From NCBI RefSeq assembly GCF_029581275.1, contig NZ_CP120742.1:4464501-4528500 (forward strand): a DNA stretch of 64,000 nucleotides. Reading direction: 5' to 3'. This document shows positions 33,870-42,951 of the stretch, one piece after another. Each line of letters opens with the position of its first letter. Positions within the stretch are counted from its first letter, which is position 1. This DNA comes from Micromonospora sp. WMMD1155 (GTDB lineage: Bacteria; Actinomycetota; Actinomycetes; Mycobacteriales; Micromonosporaceae). The notes beneath the pieces are model-generated. The model worked only from the letters and a program-made list of their open reading frames with translations, had not been told where the DNA came from and searched no databases. The position numbers and the translations under genes were made by a program.

Positions 33870-35375
33870 TCAGCCGCCGGCCTGGTGGGCCGCCGGGCTG
33901 CCGGCGGGAGTGGCGGGTCGGGGCACCCGGGCTGCGCCGTCGGCGTTCGCGTCGGTGCCGGACAGGCGGCTGACCAGGGCGCCGCCCTCGTCCACGGCGC
34001 GCAGGTAGGAGCGGGCCCAGGCCCGGATGTCGTGCTGCTGCAGGTGGGCGCGCATGGCCCGCATCCGCTGGGTGACGTCCTCCGGGCCGGCCCGCAGCGC
34101 CGCGCGGAGACCCTGCTTGAGCCCCTCCAGGTCGTGCGGGTTGACCAGGTACGCCTGGGACAGCTCGGCGGCGGTGCCGGCGAACTCGCTGAGCAGCAGC
34201 GCACCGTCGTCGTCCACCCGGGCGGCCACGTACTCCTTGGCGACCAGGTTCATCCCGTCCCGCAGCGGGGTCACCGCCATCACGTCGGCGACCCGGTAGA
34301 GGGCGGCCAGCTCGGCCCGGTCGAAGGGTTGGGTGAGGTAGTGGATCGCCGGCTCGCCGACGCGGCCGAACTCGCCGTTGATCCGGCCCACCTCGCGTTC
34401 GATGCGCTCCCGCAGGATCTGGTACTGGCCGACGCGTTCCCGGCTCGGCATGGCGACCTGCACCAGCACGGTGTCGCGGACCTTGACGTCGCCGGCGGCG
34501 AGCAGTTCGCTGTACGCCTTGAGGCGCTGCTCGATGCCCTTGGTGTAGTCCATCCGGTCCACGCTGAGGATGACCTGTCGAGGGTCGCCGAGGTCCTGCC
34601 GCAGGCGGTGGGCGCGGGCGGCCACGTCCGGTCGGGCGGCGAGCGCGGCCATCTCGGCGGTGTCGATGGAGACCGGGAACGCGCCGATGCGGACGACCCG
34701 GTCGTCGACGCCGATCCGCCGGTCGGTGGCGGGCAGCTCCAGCACCCGGGTCACCAGTTGGGCGAAGTTGTGCGCCGCCTGAGCCCGCTGGAAGCCGACC
34801 AGGTCGGCGCCGAGCATGCCGCGCAGCAGCTCGGCACGGCGGGGGAGCTGCATGAACAGCTCCGGCGGCGGGAACGGCACGTGCAGGAAGAACCCGATGC
34901 GCAGGTCGGGGCGGAGCGCGCGGAGCTGACCGGGAACCAGTTGCAGGTGGTAATCCTGCACCCAGACCACCGCTCCCGGCTCGGCCACCTGGGCGGTCGC
35001 CTCGGCGAACCGCTGGTTGACCCGCTGGTACGCCTCCCACCACCGCCGGTGGTGCTCCGGCTGCTCCACGGCGTCGTGGTAGAGCGGCCAGAGGGTCGCG
35101 TTGGCGAACCCCTCGTAGTGGTCGCGCAGGTCTTCCGCGCTGAGCGCGACGGTGTGCATCCGTACGCCGTCCACGTCCGGCAGGGTGGGGGCGGGCCCGG
35201 TGCCGCCGGCCCAGCCGACCCAGGTCGCCGGGGTGTGCCGCAGGAGCGGGTGTAGCGCGCTGACCAGCCCACCCGGGCTGCGCCGCCACTCGCAGGCCCC
35301 GTCGGGGGCCTGGCTGTCGTCGATGGGAAGGCGGTTGGCGACCACCACGAGGGAACTCTGTCGCATCTCGGGCAT
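33870..35375 (-). CDS. otsA: Trehalose-6-phosphate synthase
   Basis: GT20 enzyme joining UDP- or ADP-glucose with glucose-6-phosphate. 501 residues from ATG 35375; ATG 35366 is also plausible. Motifs: VVVANRLPID, SPGGLVSAL, GWAGG, VWVQDYHLQLVP, GFFLHVPFPPPELF, SVDRMDYTKGIEQRL, and RDGMNLVAKEY with LLLSEFAGTAAEL. No fused phosphatase domain, so a separate OtsB is expected elsewhere. The C-terminal tail is Ala/Pro-rich. Upstream gap has inverted repeats described below. Stress protection and cell-wall trehalose lipids are the usual roles. Confidence 0.96.
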   Translation of the reverse strand: MPEMRQSSLVVVANRLPIDDSQAPDGACEWRRSPGGLVSALHPLLRHTPATWVGWAGGTGPAPTLPDVDGVRMHTVALSAEDLRDHYEGFANATLWPLYHDAVEQPEHHRRWWEAYQRVNQRFAEATAQVAEPGAVVWVQDYHLQLVPGQLRALRPDLRIGFFLHVPFPPPELFMQLPRRAELLRGMLGADLVGFQRAQAAHNFAQLVTRVLELPATDRRIGVDDRVVRIGAFPVSIDTAEMAALAARPDVAARAHRLRQDLGDPRQVILSVDRMDYTKGIEQRLKAYSELLAAGDVKVRDTVLVQVAMPSRERVGQYQILRERIEREVGRINGEFGRVGEPAIHYLTQPFDRAELAALYRVADVMAVTPLRDGMNLVAKEYVAARVDDDGALLLSEFAGTAAELSQAYLVNPHDLEGLKQGLRAALRAGPEDVTQRMRAMRAHLQQHDIRAWARSYLRAVDEGGALVSRLSGTDANADGAARVPRPATPAGSPAAHQAGG

Positions 35376-35524
35376 TCCGATCAGCAGAGGACTGACCGCC
35401 ACGAGCAAGGGAAAACCGGTCAGTCAGCGGGGTAAGTGACGTACAGCGGTATTCCTACTGACAGTAAGTTACACCACTGTTACGGCATCGGCAGGTCGCT
35501 GCCGTCCCGGAATGCGGGCGAGGG
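35376..35524 (-). promoter_or_regulatory. otsA upstream region with two inverted repeats
   Basis: The relatively AT-rich gap upstream of otsA holds TACTGACAGTA, an 11-bp palindrome at 35456-35466, and an inverted repeat ACTGACCG/CGGTCAGT (35391-35398 with 35417-35424). They would fit an operator and a leader hairpin. No confident -10/-35 pair was found. Confidence 0.35.
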
Positions 35525-36370
35525 TCAGACGACGGCGCCGTTGTCCGGGTCGTCCTCGTCCTCGTCGCCGGGGCGCAGCCGCCAGATCAGCGTGACGAAA
35601 CCGGCCAGGATGCCGGTGAACCCGAACAGGGTGACCGCCGACCGGTCCACCGGGAGCAGCCACGGGAAGAGGAAGAGCACGAACCCGATGACCACGCCGA
35701 GCACGCCGACCACCGCGTACTTGCTGACCTTCGGCAACGGCGGCGGTGGGGGCGGGTGGTAGCCCTCGTCGTCGTCCTCGTCGTCGGGCAGGTCGGCGCC
35801 GAAGGTGTCCAGCCCGTCCAGCAGCGATGGTTCGTCCGGGCGAGCGCCGCGACCGACCGAGATGCCCGAGATATCGGTCGCGGACGGCATCCGGCGGACG
35901 TCGGTGGCGGTCGGGCCCGGCTCGTCCGCCCCGGATCGGGTCAGCGGACCAGCCGTCGGCTCGTCCCGCTCCTCGATGTTCTCCGACGCCGGCCACGGGT
36001 GCTCGTCGGTCGACGAGGTGGTGTGGAAGCCGGCCACGATCCGCGCCCACTCGGCGTCGATGTCCGGTTCGTCGCGGGCCGGCGGCTGCTCCGGAGCGGC
36101 CTCGTCGGCGAGCTGGGTGAGGTAGTCCCGTGCGGTGGTCAGATGCGAGCGGTCGACGTAGAGCCGGTCGACCGGCCGGGCCGGAACGGTGGTGGTGCGG
36201 GTGACCGGGTTGAGGTCGGCGGAGGGCTGGAGGTAGGCGGCGATCCCACCGGCGGCCAGCACGTCGAGCAGGTGCTCACCGACGCGCGGATCGACATCGC
36301 CGACGACGGCGTACTCGTTCGCGTCGAGCCCGTTGTCCCGCCGTCCCCGGCGGGCCCCACCCGCTGACAC
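35525..36370 (-). CDS. Membrane protein with DUF2007-like N-terminal domain
   Basis: 281 residues. N-terminal ferredoxin-like segment (DPRVGEHLLDVLAAGGIAAY, about 26-45, with VDRLYVDRSHLTTARDYL) resembling DUF2007; disordered acidic middle with a hexaproline run; two C-terminal membrane helices (about 218-240 and 247-268) and an acidic tail. GTG 36370 with GGGGGAG 5 nt upstream. Function unknown; homologues accompany otsA in related genomes. Could be a signalling or scaffold membrane protein. Confidence 0.75.
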   Translation of the reverse strand: MSAGGARRGRRDNGLDANEYAVVGDVDPRVGEHLLDVLAAGGIAAYLQPSADLNPVTRTTTVPARPVDRLYVDRSHLTTARDYLTQLADEAAPEQPPARDEPDIDAEWARIVAGFHTTSSTDEHPWPASENIEERDEPTAGPLTRSGADEPGPTATDVRRMPSATDISGISVGRGARPDEPSLLDGLDTFGADLPDDEDDDEGYHPPPPPPLPKVSKYAVVGVLGVVIGFVLFLFPWLLPVDRSAVTLFGFTGILAGFVTLIWRLRPGDEDEDDPDNGAVV

Positions 36371-36887
36371 CCGGACTCCCCCTTAACGCGCCTTCCGGCG
36401 CGGCCACCCCTGCCCCTCGGCGCCCGACGGCACGCCGTGCTCTGAATCGTGACACGTCAGGGCATGGTTCCGGGAGTGCGTTGTGTCGCGTCTTCCAAAG
36501 TCACGGCTACCGCCGCAGGTCGCGGCGGGGGTCCTTTGTCCGTTCTTGCGCGAGACGTGCGATCTCGGTGATCGTCGACGCCGGGCGCCCCGCCACGCCG
36601 TGCGCCGCCCGCCGACCTGCCGGCGCGAGTGTCGACCCGGCACTGCGGTGACCCCGGTTCGGCGAACTCGCGGTATCCCAGCGCCAGGGATGCCCCCACA
36701 TCGGCGAAACCGAGTGGATCAAGCCCGCACTCGACGAGCCGGAAGTGGCTCTCCTCTGAGAGGATCACCTAGATGAATGTCGACCCGTTCACTCGAACCG
36801 GGTCGGAAGGCAGGTTCGCGGCGGCGGCCTGGCGGCCGCGTCCCCGGGCCTGACGCGGTCGCGGGCACACCACGGGAAAGGACGCCG
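36371..36887. other. Intergenic region, 517 bp
   Basis: No gene is supported. It holds one diverged palindrome at about 36652-36725 (tip GAGTGGATCAAG; see separate entry) and the upstream extension of the plsC frame back to ATG 36777, which is not supported by a ribosome site. The 36371-36650 part shows nothing recognisable. Confidence 0.6.
36652..36725. repeat. Dispersed palindrome, family B copy 4
   Basis: Right arm about 36690-36725 ends GAGTGGATCAAG and pairs imperfectly with a degenerate left arm (CGGTTCGGCGAACTCGCGGT). The left tip is eroded. Inner ends GTATCC and GGATGC are as in copy 48036. Confidence 0.5.
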
Positions 36888-37577
36888 GTGCTCTACTGGC
36901 TGTTGAAGTACGTGCTCCTCGGTCCGCTGCTCAAGCTGATCTTCCGCCCACAGGTGGAGGGCCTGCACCACGTGCCGGCGACCGGCCCGGTGATCCTGGC
37001 CAGCAACCACCTCTCCTTCTTCGACTCGATCTTCATCCCGTTGATCGTTTCGCGGAGGGTCACCTTCGTGGCCAAGGCGGAGTACTTCACCGGCAAGGGG
37101 ATCAAGGGCCGGCTGATGAAGATGTTCTTCGTCGGCACCGGGACCATCCCGGTGGACCGCTCCGGCGGTCAGGCCGCCCGCGCCGCCCTGGACACCCAGT
37201 TGCGGGTGCTGCGCGCTCGGGGAGTGGCCGGCATCTACCCCGAGGGCACCCGATCCCCGGACGGGCGGCTCTACCGGGGCAAGACCGGCGTGGCCCGGCT
37301 CGCCCTGGAGAGCGGGGCGGTGGTGGTGCCGGTGGCGATGCTCAACGCCGACGAACTCCAGCCGCCCGGCCGGCTCCTCCCGCGGGTCGGCCAGGTGCGG
37401 GTCCGCTTCGGCGCGCCCCTGGACTTCTCCCGCTACGCGGGCCTGGCCGGCGACCGGTTCGTCGAGCGCGCGGTCACCGACGAGGTCATGTACGAGGTGA
37501 TGGAGCTCTCCGGCCGGGAGTACGTCGACGTCTACGCGCAGAAGCTCAAGGAGCCCGTGGCGGCGGTGGCCGCCTGA
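36888..37577 (+). CDS. 1-acyl-sn-glycerol-3-phosphate acyltransferase (PlsC-like), second copy
   Basis: 229 residues. Motifs NHLSFFDS (HX4D), GTIPVDRSGG and YPEGTRSPDG, YRGKTGVARLAL. Close paralogue of the protein at 20054-20716, sharing the AEYFTGKG/AEYFTGRG block. GTG 36888 with GGAAAGGA 6 nt upstream. The frame is open back to ATG 36777, but those 37 residues are Arg/Pro-rich and unlike the family. Position relative to RNase AS and GT87 suggests the Rv2182c orthologue. Acylates lysophosphatidic acid or a PIM precursor. Confidence 0.9.
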   Translation: MLYWLLKYVLLGPLLKLIFRPQVEGLHHVPATGPVILASNHLSFFDSIFIPLIVSRRVTFVAKAEYFTGKGIKGRLMKMFFVGTGTIPVDRSGGQAARAALDTQLRVLRARGVAGIYPEGTRSPDGRLYRGKTGVARLALESGAVVVPVAMLNADELQPPGRLLPRVGQVRVRFGAPLDFSRYAGLAGDRFVERAVTDEVMYEVMELSGREYVDVYAQKLKEPVAAVAA

Positions 37578-37605
37578 CCACTGCCCGCGCCGGCCCGGTC
37601 GACGG

Positions 37606-40600
37606 TCAGGGCAGGTGGAGCAGGGCGGGGGCGTGATGACGGGTGGCGAACTCGTGCAGGCGGGCGCGGGCCGCCGCGGCGGCCGGTGGGTCGATCTCGT
37701 TCAGCGGGCCGACCGCCAGTGCCAGCGTGATGATCTCGTCGGTCACATCGGTCATCCGGGCGTAGCTCGCCGCCGCCGACCGCAACAGGCTGGCGGCGGT
37801 TGCCTGGTCCCCGGTGTGCCGGGCCAGCGTGGCGTCGGCGACCTGACCGGCGGCGCGAGCCCACGGGGTCGTCCGGGGCGAATGGTCGAGCATCTCCCGG
37901 ACCAGCCGGGCCGCGTCCGCGCCGAGCACCCCGGCGACGTGCCCGACGGCCGGCACCCACTCGGCGAACGGGATCATCCGGGTCCGCCGCCAGTCCTCGT
38001 CCAACTCGGTGAGCAGCGCCATCGCCTCGGCCCGGCGGCCCTGCACCGCGCGGCAGAGCGCGGCGTGCGCCAGGGTGGACCGCAGCACCCGGTGGAATCC
38101 ACTGCGCCGCGCCGCGTCCAGCGCCTGCTCGATGAGGTCCGCACCGGATTCGTCCGGCCCGGTAGCCACACCCGGCTCGGCGCCGGCCAGCCCACGCATC
38201 CAGCCCGAGACCGCCACGATGTGCAGGTCCCACTCCGCAGTCGGCCGGCGGGTCGACTCCGCCGCCATCGCCAGCGCCGCCGTCCAGTCACCGGCGTAGT
38301 ACGACCGCGCCCACTGGTCGGCGAAGCTGGTGGCCAGGCTGTGCTCACCGCCCAGGTCGAGGGTGAGCTGCTCGTCGACCAACCGGGCCGAGCCGGCCAG
38401 GTCACCCTCCTCCTGCAACGCCCAGGCCAGGTTCTGCACCGCCCGACGTCGACTGGTCAGCCGTTCCACCCGGCAGTGCTCGGTCACCTCCGTCAGCTCT
38501 GGGAACGCCGACGCGGCACCGGCCAGGTAGCGCGCCACGGCCAGGGTGATCCGCGCGTTGGCCTGGACCTCCCGTAGCTGGAGGCGCTCGGCCAGGGCCG
38601 CTGCCGCCCGCGCCGCGGTGCACGCCGGCTCGGTCTCCGCGTTGAGCATGTGCACCCGGGCCAGCTCCAGCAGGGCACCCGCCTTCTCCTGGCTGTCCGG
38701 CAGGTCGCCGTAGATGCCGATCGCCTCGTCCAGGCAGCGCAGGGTCGCCGAACGGTCGGCCCGACTCCACGCGGCGGTGGCGAGCAGCGTCCAGGCGCGT
38801 GCCGCACCCGTCCGGTCGCCGCTCACGGTGAGCCGCTCGGCCAACCGGGTGAGGGTGTCGGTGCCGCCCTGCACCAGGAAGGCGTCCCCGTCCCGATAGA
38901 ACGCCAGCTCGGCGTCGAACAGCTCCAACGCCGGGTCCGGCCCGACGTCCAGGGTCAGCGCCCGGCCGACCAGCGCGGCGGCGGTGTCCAGCGCGTGCAG
39001 CTCGTACGCCCGGCGGGCCGCCCGGTGCAGCGCGGCCCGCGCCGCCGGAGCGTAGGGGGCGGTGTCCAGCCCGACGGTCCGGGCGATCTCGTGGGCCGCC
39101 CAGCGATGGTTGGCCAGCACTTCGGCCAGGTCGTACTGCCGGCCGTCGGCGAGTTGCGCCATCCAGTCGGCGGTGCGTTGGTGGCGCAGCACCCGCTCGG
39201 CCCTCGGTAGCCGCTGGTAGCAGACGTCGCGCACCAGGATGTGCCGGAACCGGTACTCGGACTGGCCGGGCATCGTCGACGTGCTCTGCTCATACACCAG
39301 GTCGCGGCGTTGCAGCCGGTCCAGCGCACGCTCCACCCACTCCACCGGCCGCCCCAGCGCCGTCGCCACCGGCGCGGCCCAGAACTGCACGCCGACCACT
39401 GCGGCGGCCTGGAGCACCGCCCGGTCGGCCGGGTCCAGCAGGTCGAGCCGGTTGGCGATGACCGCCTGCACCGTGCGGGGCATCTCCGCGCCGCCGTCGA
39501 GGTCGAGGCGGGCGGCGGAGCCGACGGTGTCGAGCAGGCCCCCGTCCAGCAGCATGCGGGCGTACTCCTGGGCGTAGAGCGGGTTGCCGTCGGCGAACTC
39601 GATCAGCGGGGTACGGGAGCTGGAGGGCAGCGTGGCCTGTCCGAGCAGCAGCGAGTAGAGCGTGTCGATGTCGGTGTCGTGCATCGGCGGCACGGAAATC
39701 GACATCGCGCCGCTGATCGTCCCGGTCCAGGCCGGGTGCCGTTCCCTCAGTTCGGGCCGGGCGGTCGCGACGACCAGCAGCGGTACGCCACGGGCTGACG
39801 CACCCAACTGCTCGACGAAGGTGAGCATCGCCTGGTCGGCCCAGTGCATGTCCTCGAAGACCAGCACGGTCGGCCCGGTGGTCGCCAGGGCGAGCAGGAA
39901 CCGCCGCCAGGCGGCCTCGGTCTCGCCCGGGGTGAGCCGCTCGCCGGGTACGCCGATCAGCGGCCCGAGCGCCTCGGCCAGCCGGGTCGCGTGCGGGTCG
40001 GCGAGCTGCCCCAGCCGGGCCCGCAGCTGTTCGCGTAGCGCGGCTGCGTCGTCGACCTCCGGCACGCCCACCCAGGTCTTGACGATGTCCGACAGTGCGG
40101 CCCAGGTGACGTTCTCGCCGAACGGTGGGCACTGCCCGACGAGCCAGGTGATCGGCGGCCCGGGCAGGCTGGCGGCGTGCCGCGCCAGCTCGCGCAGCAG
40201 TCGACTCTTGCCCACACCGGCCGGGCCGAACACCGTCACCAACTGGGAGGTCCGCTCGGTCACCATCCGGTGCAGCGCGTTGACCAGCAGGCCACGCTCG
40301 TGCTCCCGGTCCACCATCGGGGTCAACTCGACGGCCCGCGGATCCCGATGTGGTCGCACCTGGACGGCCAACCAGATCCGGCTCACCGCGGACCGGCCGC
40401 GCAGGGTGACCGGTGGTTGGTCCGCGTACTCCATCTCGTGTCGGGTGGCCGACCAGGTGCTCTCGTCGACGACGACACCGCCCGGCGGCGCGAACGCCTG
40501 CAACCGGGAGGCCGTGTTGACCACGTCTCCGGTCACGAAGGCCTGCCCGCCGTCGCGGGTCGCCGAGAGGTCGACCAGAGCCTCGCCGGTCGCGATGCCG

Positions 40601-41085
40601 ACCCGGAAGCCCAGCGGCGGCTGCGGACCGGCGGGCTGCCGGGCCAGGCTCCGTTGCAGCTCCAGACCGGCGCGGACGCACCGCAGCGCGTCGTTGTCGG
40701 TGGCCACCGGCGCGCCGAACAGCGCCATCGCCGCGTCGCCGATGTACTTCTCGACGACGCCGCCGTACTGGTGCACGATCCGGCGCACGGTGGCGAAGTA
40801 GCCCTGCTGCAGGCTGCGGGCCTGCTCCGGGTCGGCCCGCTCCGCGTACCGGGTGAAGTCCACGATGTCGACGAAGAGCACGCTGACCTGACGCCGGTCC
40901 TCCTGCACCACCACGACGTGATCGCGAAGTGGCTGACCACAGGCGGTGCAGAAGTTGACCTCGGTGCTGTTGGCGTGCCCGCAGTGCGCACAGGTGACCC
41001 CGAGCGGCTGGCCACACCCGCCGCAGAAGCGGTCGTCCGGCCCGGCTGCGCGTGCGCAGTGTCCACACTTGAGGTCGATGGTCAG
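37606..41085 (-). CDS. Zinc-ribbon/class III adenylate cyclase/AAA-ATPase/TPR regulator
   Basis: Reading upstream of the first standard start (GTG 40914) the frame stays open to a stop at 41104-41106 and encodes two zinc ribbons: CGHC, CGGC, CAHC, CTAC (about residues 6-54). With CTG 41085 as start the product is 1159 residues. Cyclase domain about 67-250 with both metal Asp (FVDIVDFT, EKYIGDAAMA), the Lys, and VNTASRL. AAA-16 ATPase about 290-560 with Walker A GPAGVGKS, and TPR-like repeats to the end (about 700-1159). It is a cyclase coupled to an NTPase/TPR scaffold, seen in actinobacteria. ATC 41079 is the only codon spaced 6 nt from GGAG. The true start therefore needs experiment. Confidence 0.85.
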   Translation of the reverse strand: MTIDLKCGHCARAAGPDDRFCGGCGQPLGVTCAHCGHANSTEVNFCTACGQPLRDHVVVVQEDRRQVSVLFVDIVDFTRYAERADPEQARSLQQGYFATVRRIVHQYGGVVEKYIGDAAMALFGAPVATDNDALRCVRAGLELQRSLARQPAGPQPPLGFRVGIATGEALVDLSATRDGGQAFVTGDVVNTASRLQAFAPPGGVVVDESTWSATRHEMEYADQPPVTLRGRSAVSRIWLAVQVRPHRDPRAVELTPMVDREHERGLLVNALHRMVTERTSQLVTVFGPAGVGKSRLLRELARHAASLPGPPITWLVGQCPPFGENVTWAALSDIVKTWVGVPEVDDAAALREQLRARLGQLADPHATRLAEALGPLIGVPGERLTPGETEAAWRRFLLALATTGPTVLVFEDMHWADQAMLTFVEQLGASARGVPLLVVATARPELRERHPAWTGTISGAMSISVPPMHDTDIDTLYSLLLGQATLPSSSRTPLIEFADGNPLYAQEYARMLLDGGLLDTVGSAARLDLDGGAEMPRTVQAVIANRLDLLDPADRAVLQAAAVVGVQFWAAPVATALGRPVEWVERALDRLQRRDLVYEQSTSTMPGQSEYRFRHILVRDVCYQRLPRAERVLRHQRTADWMAQLADGRQYDLAEVLANHRWAAHEIARTVGLDTAPYAPAARAALHRAARRAYELHALDTAAALVGRALTLDVGPDPALELFDAELAFYRDGDAFLVQGGTDTLTRLAERLTVSGDRTGAARAWTLLATAAWSRADRSATLRCLDEAIGIYGDLPDSQEKAGALLELARVHMLNAETEPACTAARAAAALAERLQLREVQANARITLAVARYLAGAASAFPELTEVTEHCRVERLTSRRRAVQNLAWALQEEGDLAGSARLVDEQLTLDLGGEHSLATSFADQWARSYYAGDWTAALAMAAESTRRPTAEWDLHIVAVSGWMRGLAGAEPGVATGPDESGADLIEQALDAARRSGFHRVLRSTLAHAALCRAVQGRRAEAMALLTELDEDWRRTRMIPFAEWVPAVGHVAGVLGADAARLVREMLDHSPRTTPWARAAGQVADATLARHTGDQATAASLLRSAAASYARMTDVTDEIITLALAVGPLNEIDPPAAAAARARLHEFATRHHAPALLHLP

Positions 41086-41216
41086 CTCCGTGGGCGAAAG
41101 AGGTCAGTATCGCGCCCCGCCCGCCTAGTCGGGTACCCGACGTGCGGACGGGCAACGTCATCGATCGGTCGGGGCTACTGTTCCGTACCAGGAAGTTTCA
41201 TATCAGGGAGAGTGCC

Positions 41217-41474
41217 GTGCAGGTACGACTGTCCGCCTCGTGGACCGATCCGGGTGGCACGTCATGGGCGCCGGGCGACACGATCGACGTCGATGCGGCC
41301 ACTCTTGCCGAACTGGAGGAGCAGGGCATGGTGGAAGAGCCTGAGGGTCAGTCGGGTGGGTCGGGGGAGACCACGACCACCTCGTCGAGCACGTCCACGG
41401 CCGGAAAGCCGACCGACCCGAAGAAGATCGGCCCGGGGCCGGGTGCGCCGCCGGCCGACAGCAAGGAGAACTGA
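41217..41474 (+). CDS. Small acidic protein (85 aa), unknown
   Basis: GTG 41217 with GGGAG 8 nt upstream. First half (VRLSASWTDPGGTSWAPGDT, VDAATLAELEEQGMV) forms a short beta/helix unit resembling phage-tail-like or SH3-like pieces without clear family; second half is disordered Ser/Thr/Gly/Pro. Not membrane. Divergent from the cyclase gene and followed by a strong hairpin terminator. Function unknown. Confidence 0.7.
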   Translation: MQVRLSASWTDPGGTSWAPGDTIDVDAATLAELEEQGMVEEPEGQSGGSGETTTTSSSTSTAGKPTDPKKIGPGPGAPPADSKEN

Positions 41475-41479
41475 TCGCC

Positions 41480-41520
41480 CGGGTGCGGCCGGCGGCCCAG
41501 TGGTCCGCCGGCCGCACCCG
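41480..41520. terminator. Bidirectional hairpin terminator
   Basis: Perfect 16-bp stem (41480-41495 with 41505-41520, arm CGGGTGCGGCCGGCGG) and 9-nt loop between the convergent small acidic gene and the MFS gene. Confidence 0.85.
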
Positions 41521-41530
41521 TTGGGCAGCC

Positions 41531-42751
41531 TCACCCGTTGGCCGGTGCGAACCTGCCCGGCACGGGCAGCCGTAGTCCCAGGGCCCGGGTGAGCAGGGGA
41601 GCGATCAGCCCCAGGGTGGCCAGCACACCCAACCCCGAGATGACCAGCACCCATCGTGGCCCGGCCGCCGCCAGCAGCGGTGCGCCGACGGCGTAGGCCA
41701 GCGCCTCCGCCGCGTACGGGAACATGTAGACGGTGCCGAACACCACGCCGAGCCGGTCGGCCGGCACGTTCTGCTGGATGAGGGTGTCGGCGGCGACGTT
41801 GTGCCAGCCGGCGCCGATGCCGGCCACCGCCTGGCCCGTGATGACCAGCGCGATCACCGGGCTGAGGCCGGTCACCAGCGTGCCGACGCCGAGCGCGAGC
41901 AGCGCGCCGTAGAGGACGAGGTCCATCCGGATGCGTACGCCGGTTCTCGCGAGACACATGGGACCGAGCACCATGCCGACGCCGTAGGCGGTGCCCAGCA
42001 AACCGATCGTCGCCTCGGTGGCGCCCAGTTCGGCGCGTCCGAGGGGGACGATGGCGAGGTTGTCCAGCGCGGCGAAGGCCACCATCACCAGGAATCCGAC
42101 CGACACCGCGCGGACGACGCGGTGTCCGCGGACCACCCGCAGCCCTTCCCGCAGCACGCTGTGCAGCGATTCGGACCGGCGGGTCGTCGTGGTCGCCGAG
42201 AGCGTCCGGACCCCGCCGATGAGCAGTGCCGAGAGCACGAAGGTCGCCGCGTCCACGAGCAGTGTGGTGGTCAGCCCGAGGGTCGCCAGCAGAAGGCCGC
42301 CGACCGCCGGCCCGGCGGCGATGCCGATGTTGACGCCCGTCGCGAGTTGCGCGTTCGCCGCCGGCAGTTGCTCACGCTCGACCAGGCGGGGCAGCAGGCT
42401 GCGCCCGGCCGGGGTGAACGCGGTGGCGGCCGTGGTGGCCGCGGTGATCAGCGCCAGTAGGACGGGCAGGGGCGGTGCGAGCAGCGCGACGGCGAGGTAG
42501 GTCAACGCCTGTGCGGTGTCGCAACCGATCATCAGCCGGCGCTGGTCGAACCGGTCGGCCAGGGCGCCGAGCAACGGGCCGAGCAGCCGGGGGACCGTCG
42601 AGGCGAGCAGCAGCAGGGCGACCGCGGCACCGCCGTGCCGGTCGTAGACGGCGATCAACAGCGCCGTCCGGGCCAGCTGGTCACCGGTGTACGACACCAG
42701 GCGCGCCGACCAGTACCGACGAAATGCGACATTGCCGCGGAGTAATGACAT
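41531..42751 (-). CDS. MFS transporter (MFS_3/exporter-like)
   Basis: 406 residues, about 12 membrane helices, with loop 2-3 motif LADRFDQRRLMI (about 57-68), an MFS_3/enterobactin-exporter-like family used for small-molecule or peptide export. ATG 42751 has GAGGAG 9-10 nt upstream; the frame runs further but with no ribosome site. Divergent from the WAGPGx peptide gene (about 200 bp between starts, including an AT-rich stretch 42861-42900), which makes it a candidate exporter for it. Its substrate cannot be told from sequence. Confidence 0.88.
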   Translation of the reverse strand: MSLLRGNVAFRRYWSARLVSYTGDQLARTALLIAVYDRHGGAAVALLLLASTVPRLLGPLLGALADRFDQRRLMIGCDTAQALTYLAVALLAPPLPVLLALITAATTAATAFTPAGRSLLPRLVEREQLPAANAQLATGVNIGIAAGPAVGGLLLATLGLTTTLLVDAATFVLSALLIGGVRTLSATTTTRRSESLHSVLREGLRVVRGHRVVRAVSVGFLVMVAFAALDNLAIVPLGRAELGATEATIGLLGTAYGVGMVLGPMCLARTGVRIRMDLVLYGALLALGVGTLVTGLSPVIALVITGQAVAGIGAGWHNVAADTLIQQNVPADRLGVVFGTVYMFPYAAEALAYAVGAPLLAAAGPRWVLVISGLGVLATLGLIAPLLTRALGLRLPVPGRFAPANG

Positions 42752-42951
42752 GACCGGTGGCTCCTCACTGCTGCGGGTATGTCGGCGCGGGCCCTGGAAC
42801 AGGGGTGGGCGCGGCAACCTTGTCAGTGCGGTGTGGAGGCCGACAACCGCCCTTCAGCCAGTGATTCATGTCGATTTGTCCTATTTTGAACTACTGCTTC
42901 ACGTCGTAGCGTCATGGCAGACAGGCACCACCCATCGATCGGGGAGATGAC

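Noticed and set aside
36777..36887. N-terminal extension of the second PlsC from ATG 36777
   Set aside because: Arg/Pro-rich, unlike the family; GTG 36888 has a good ribosome site and the first conserved helix.
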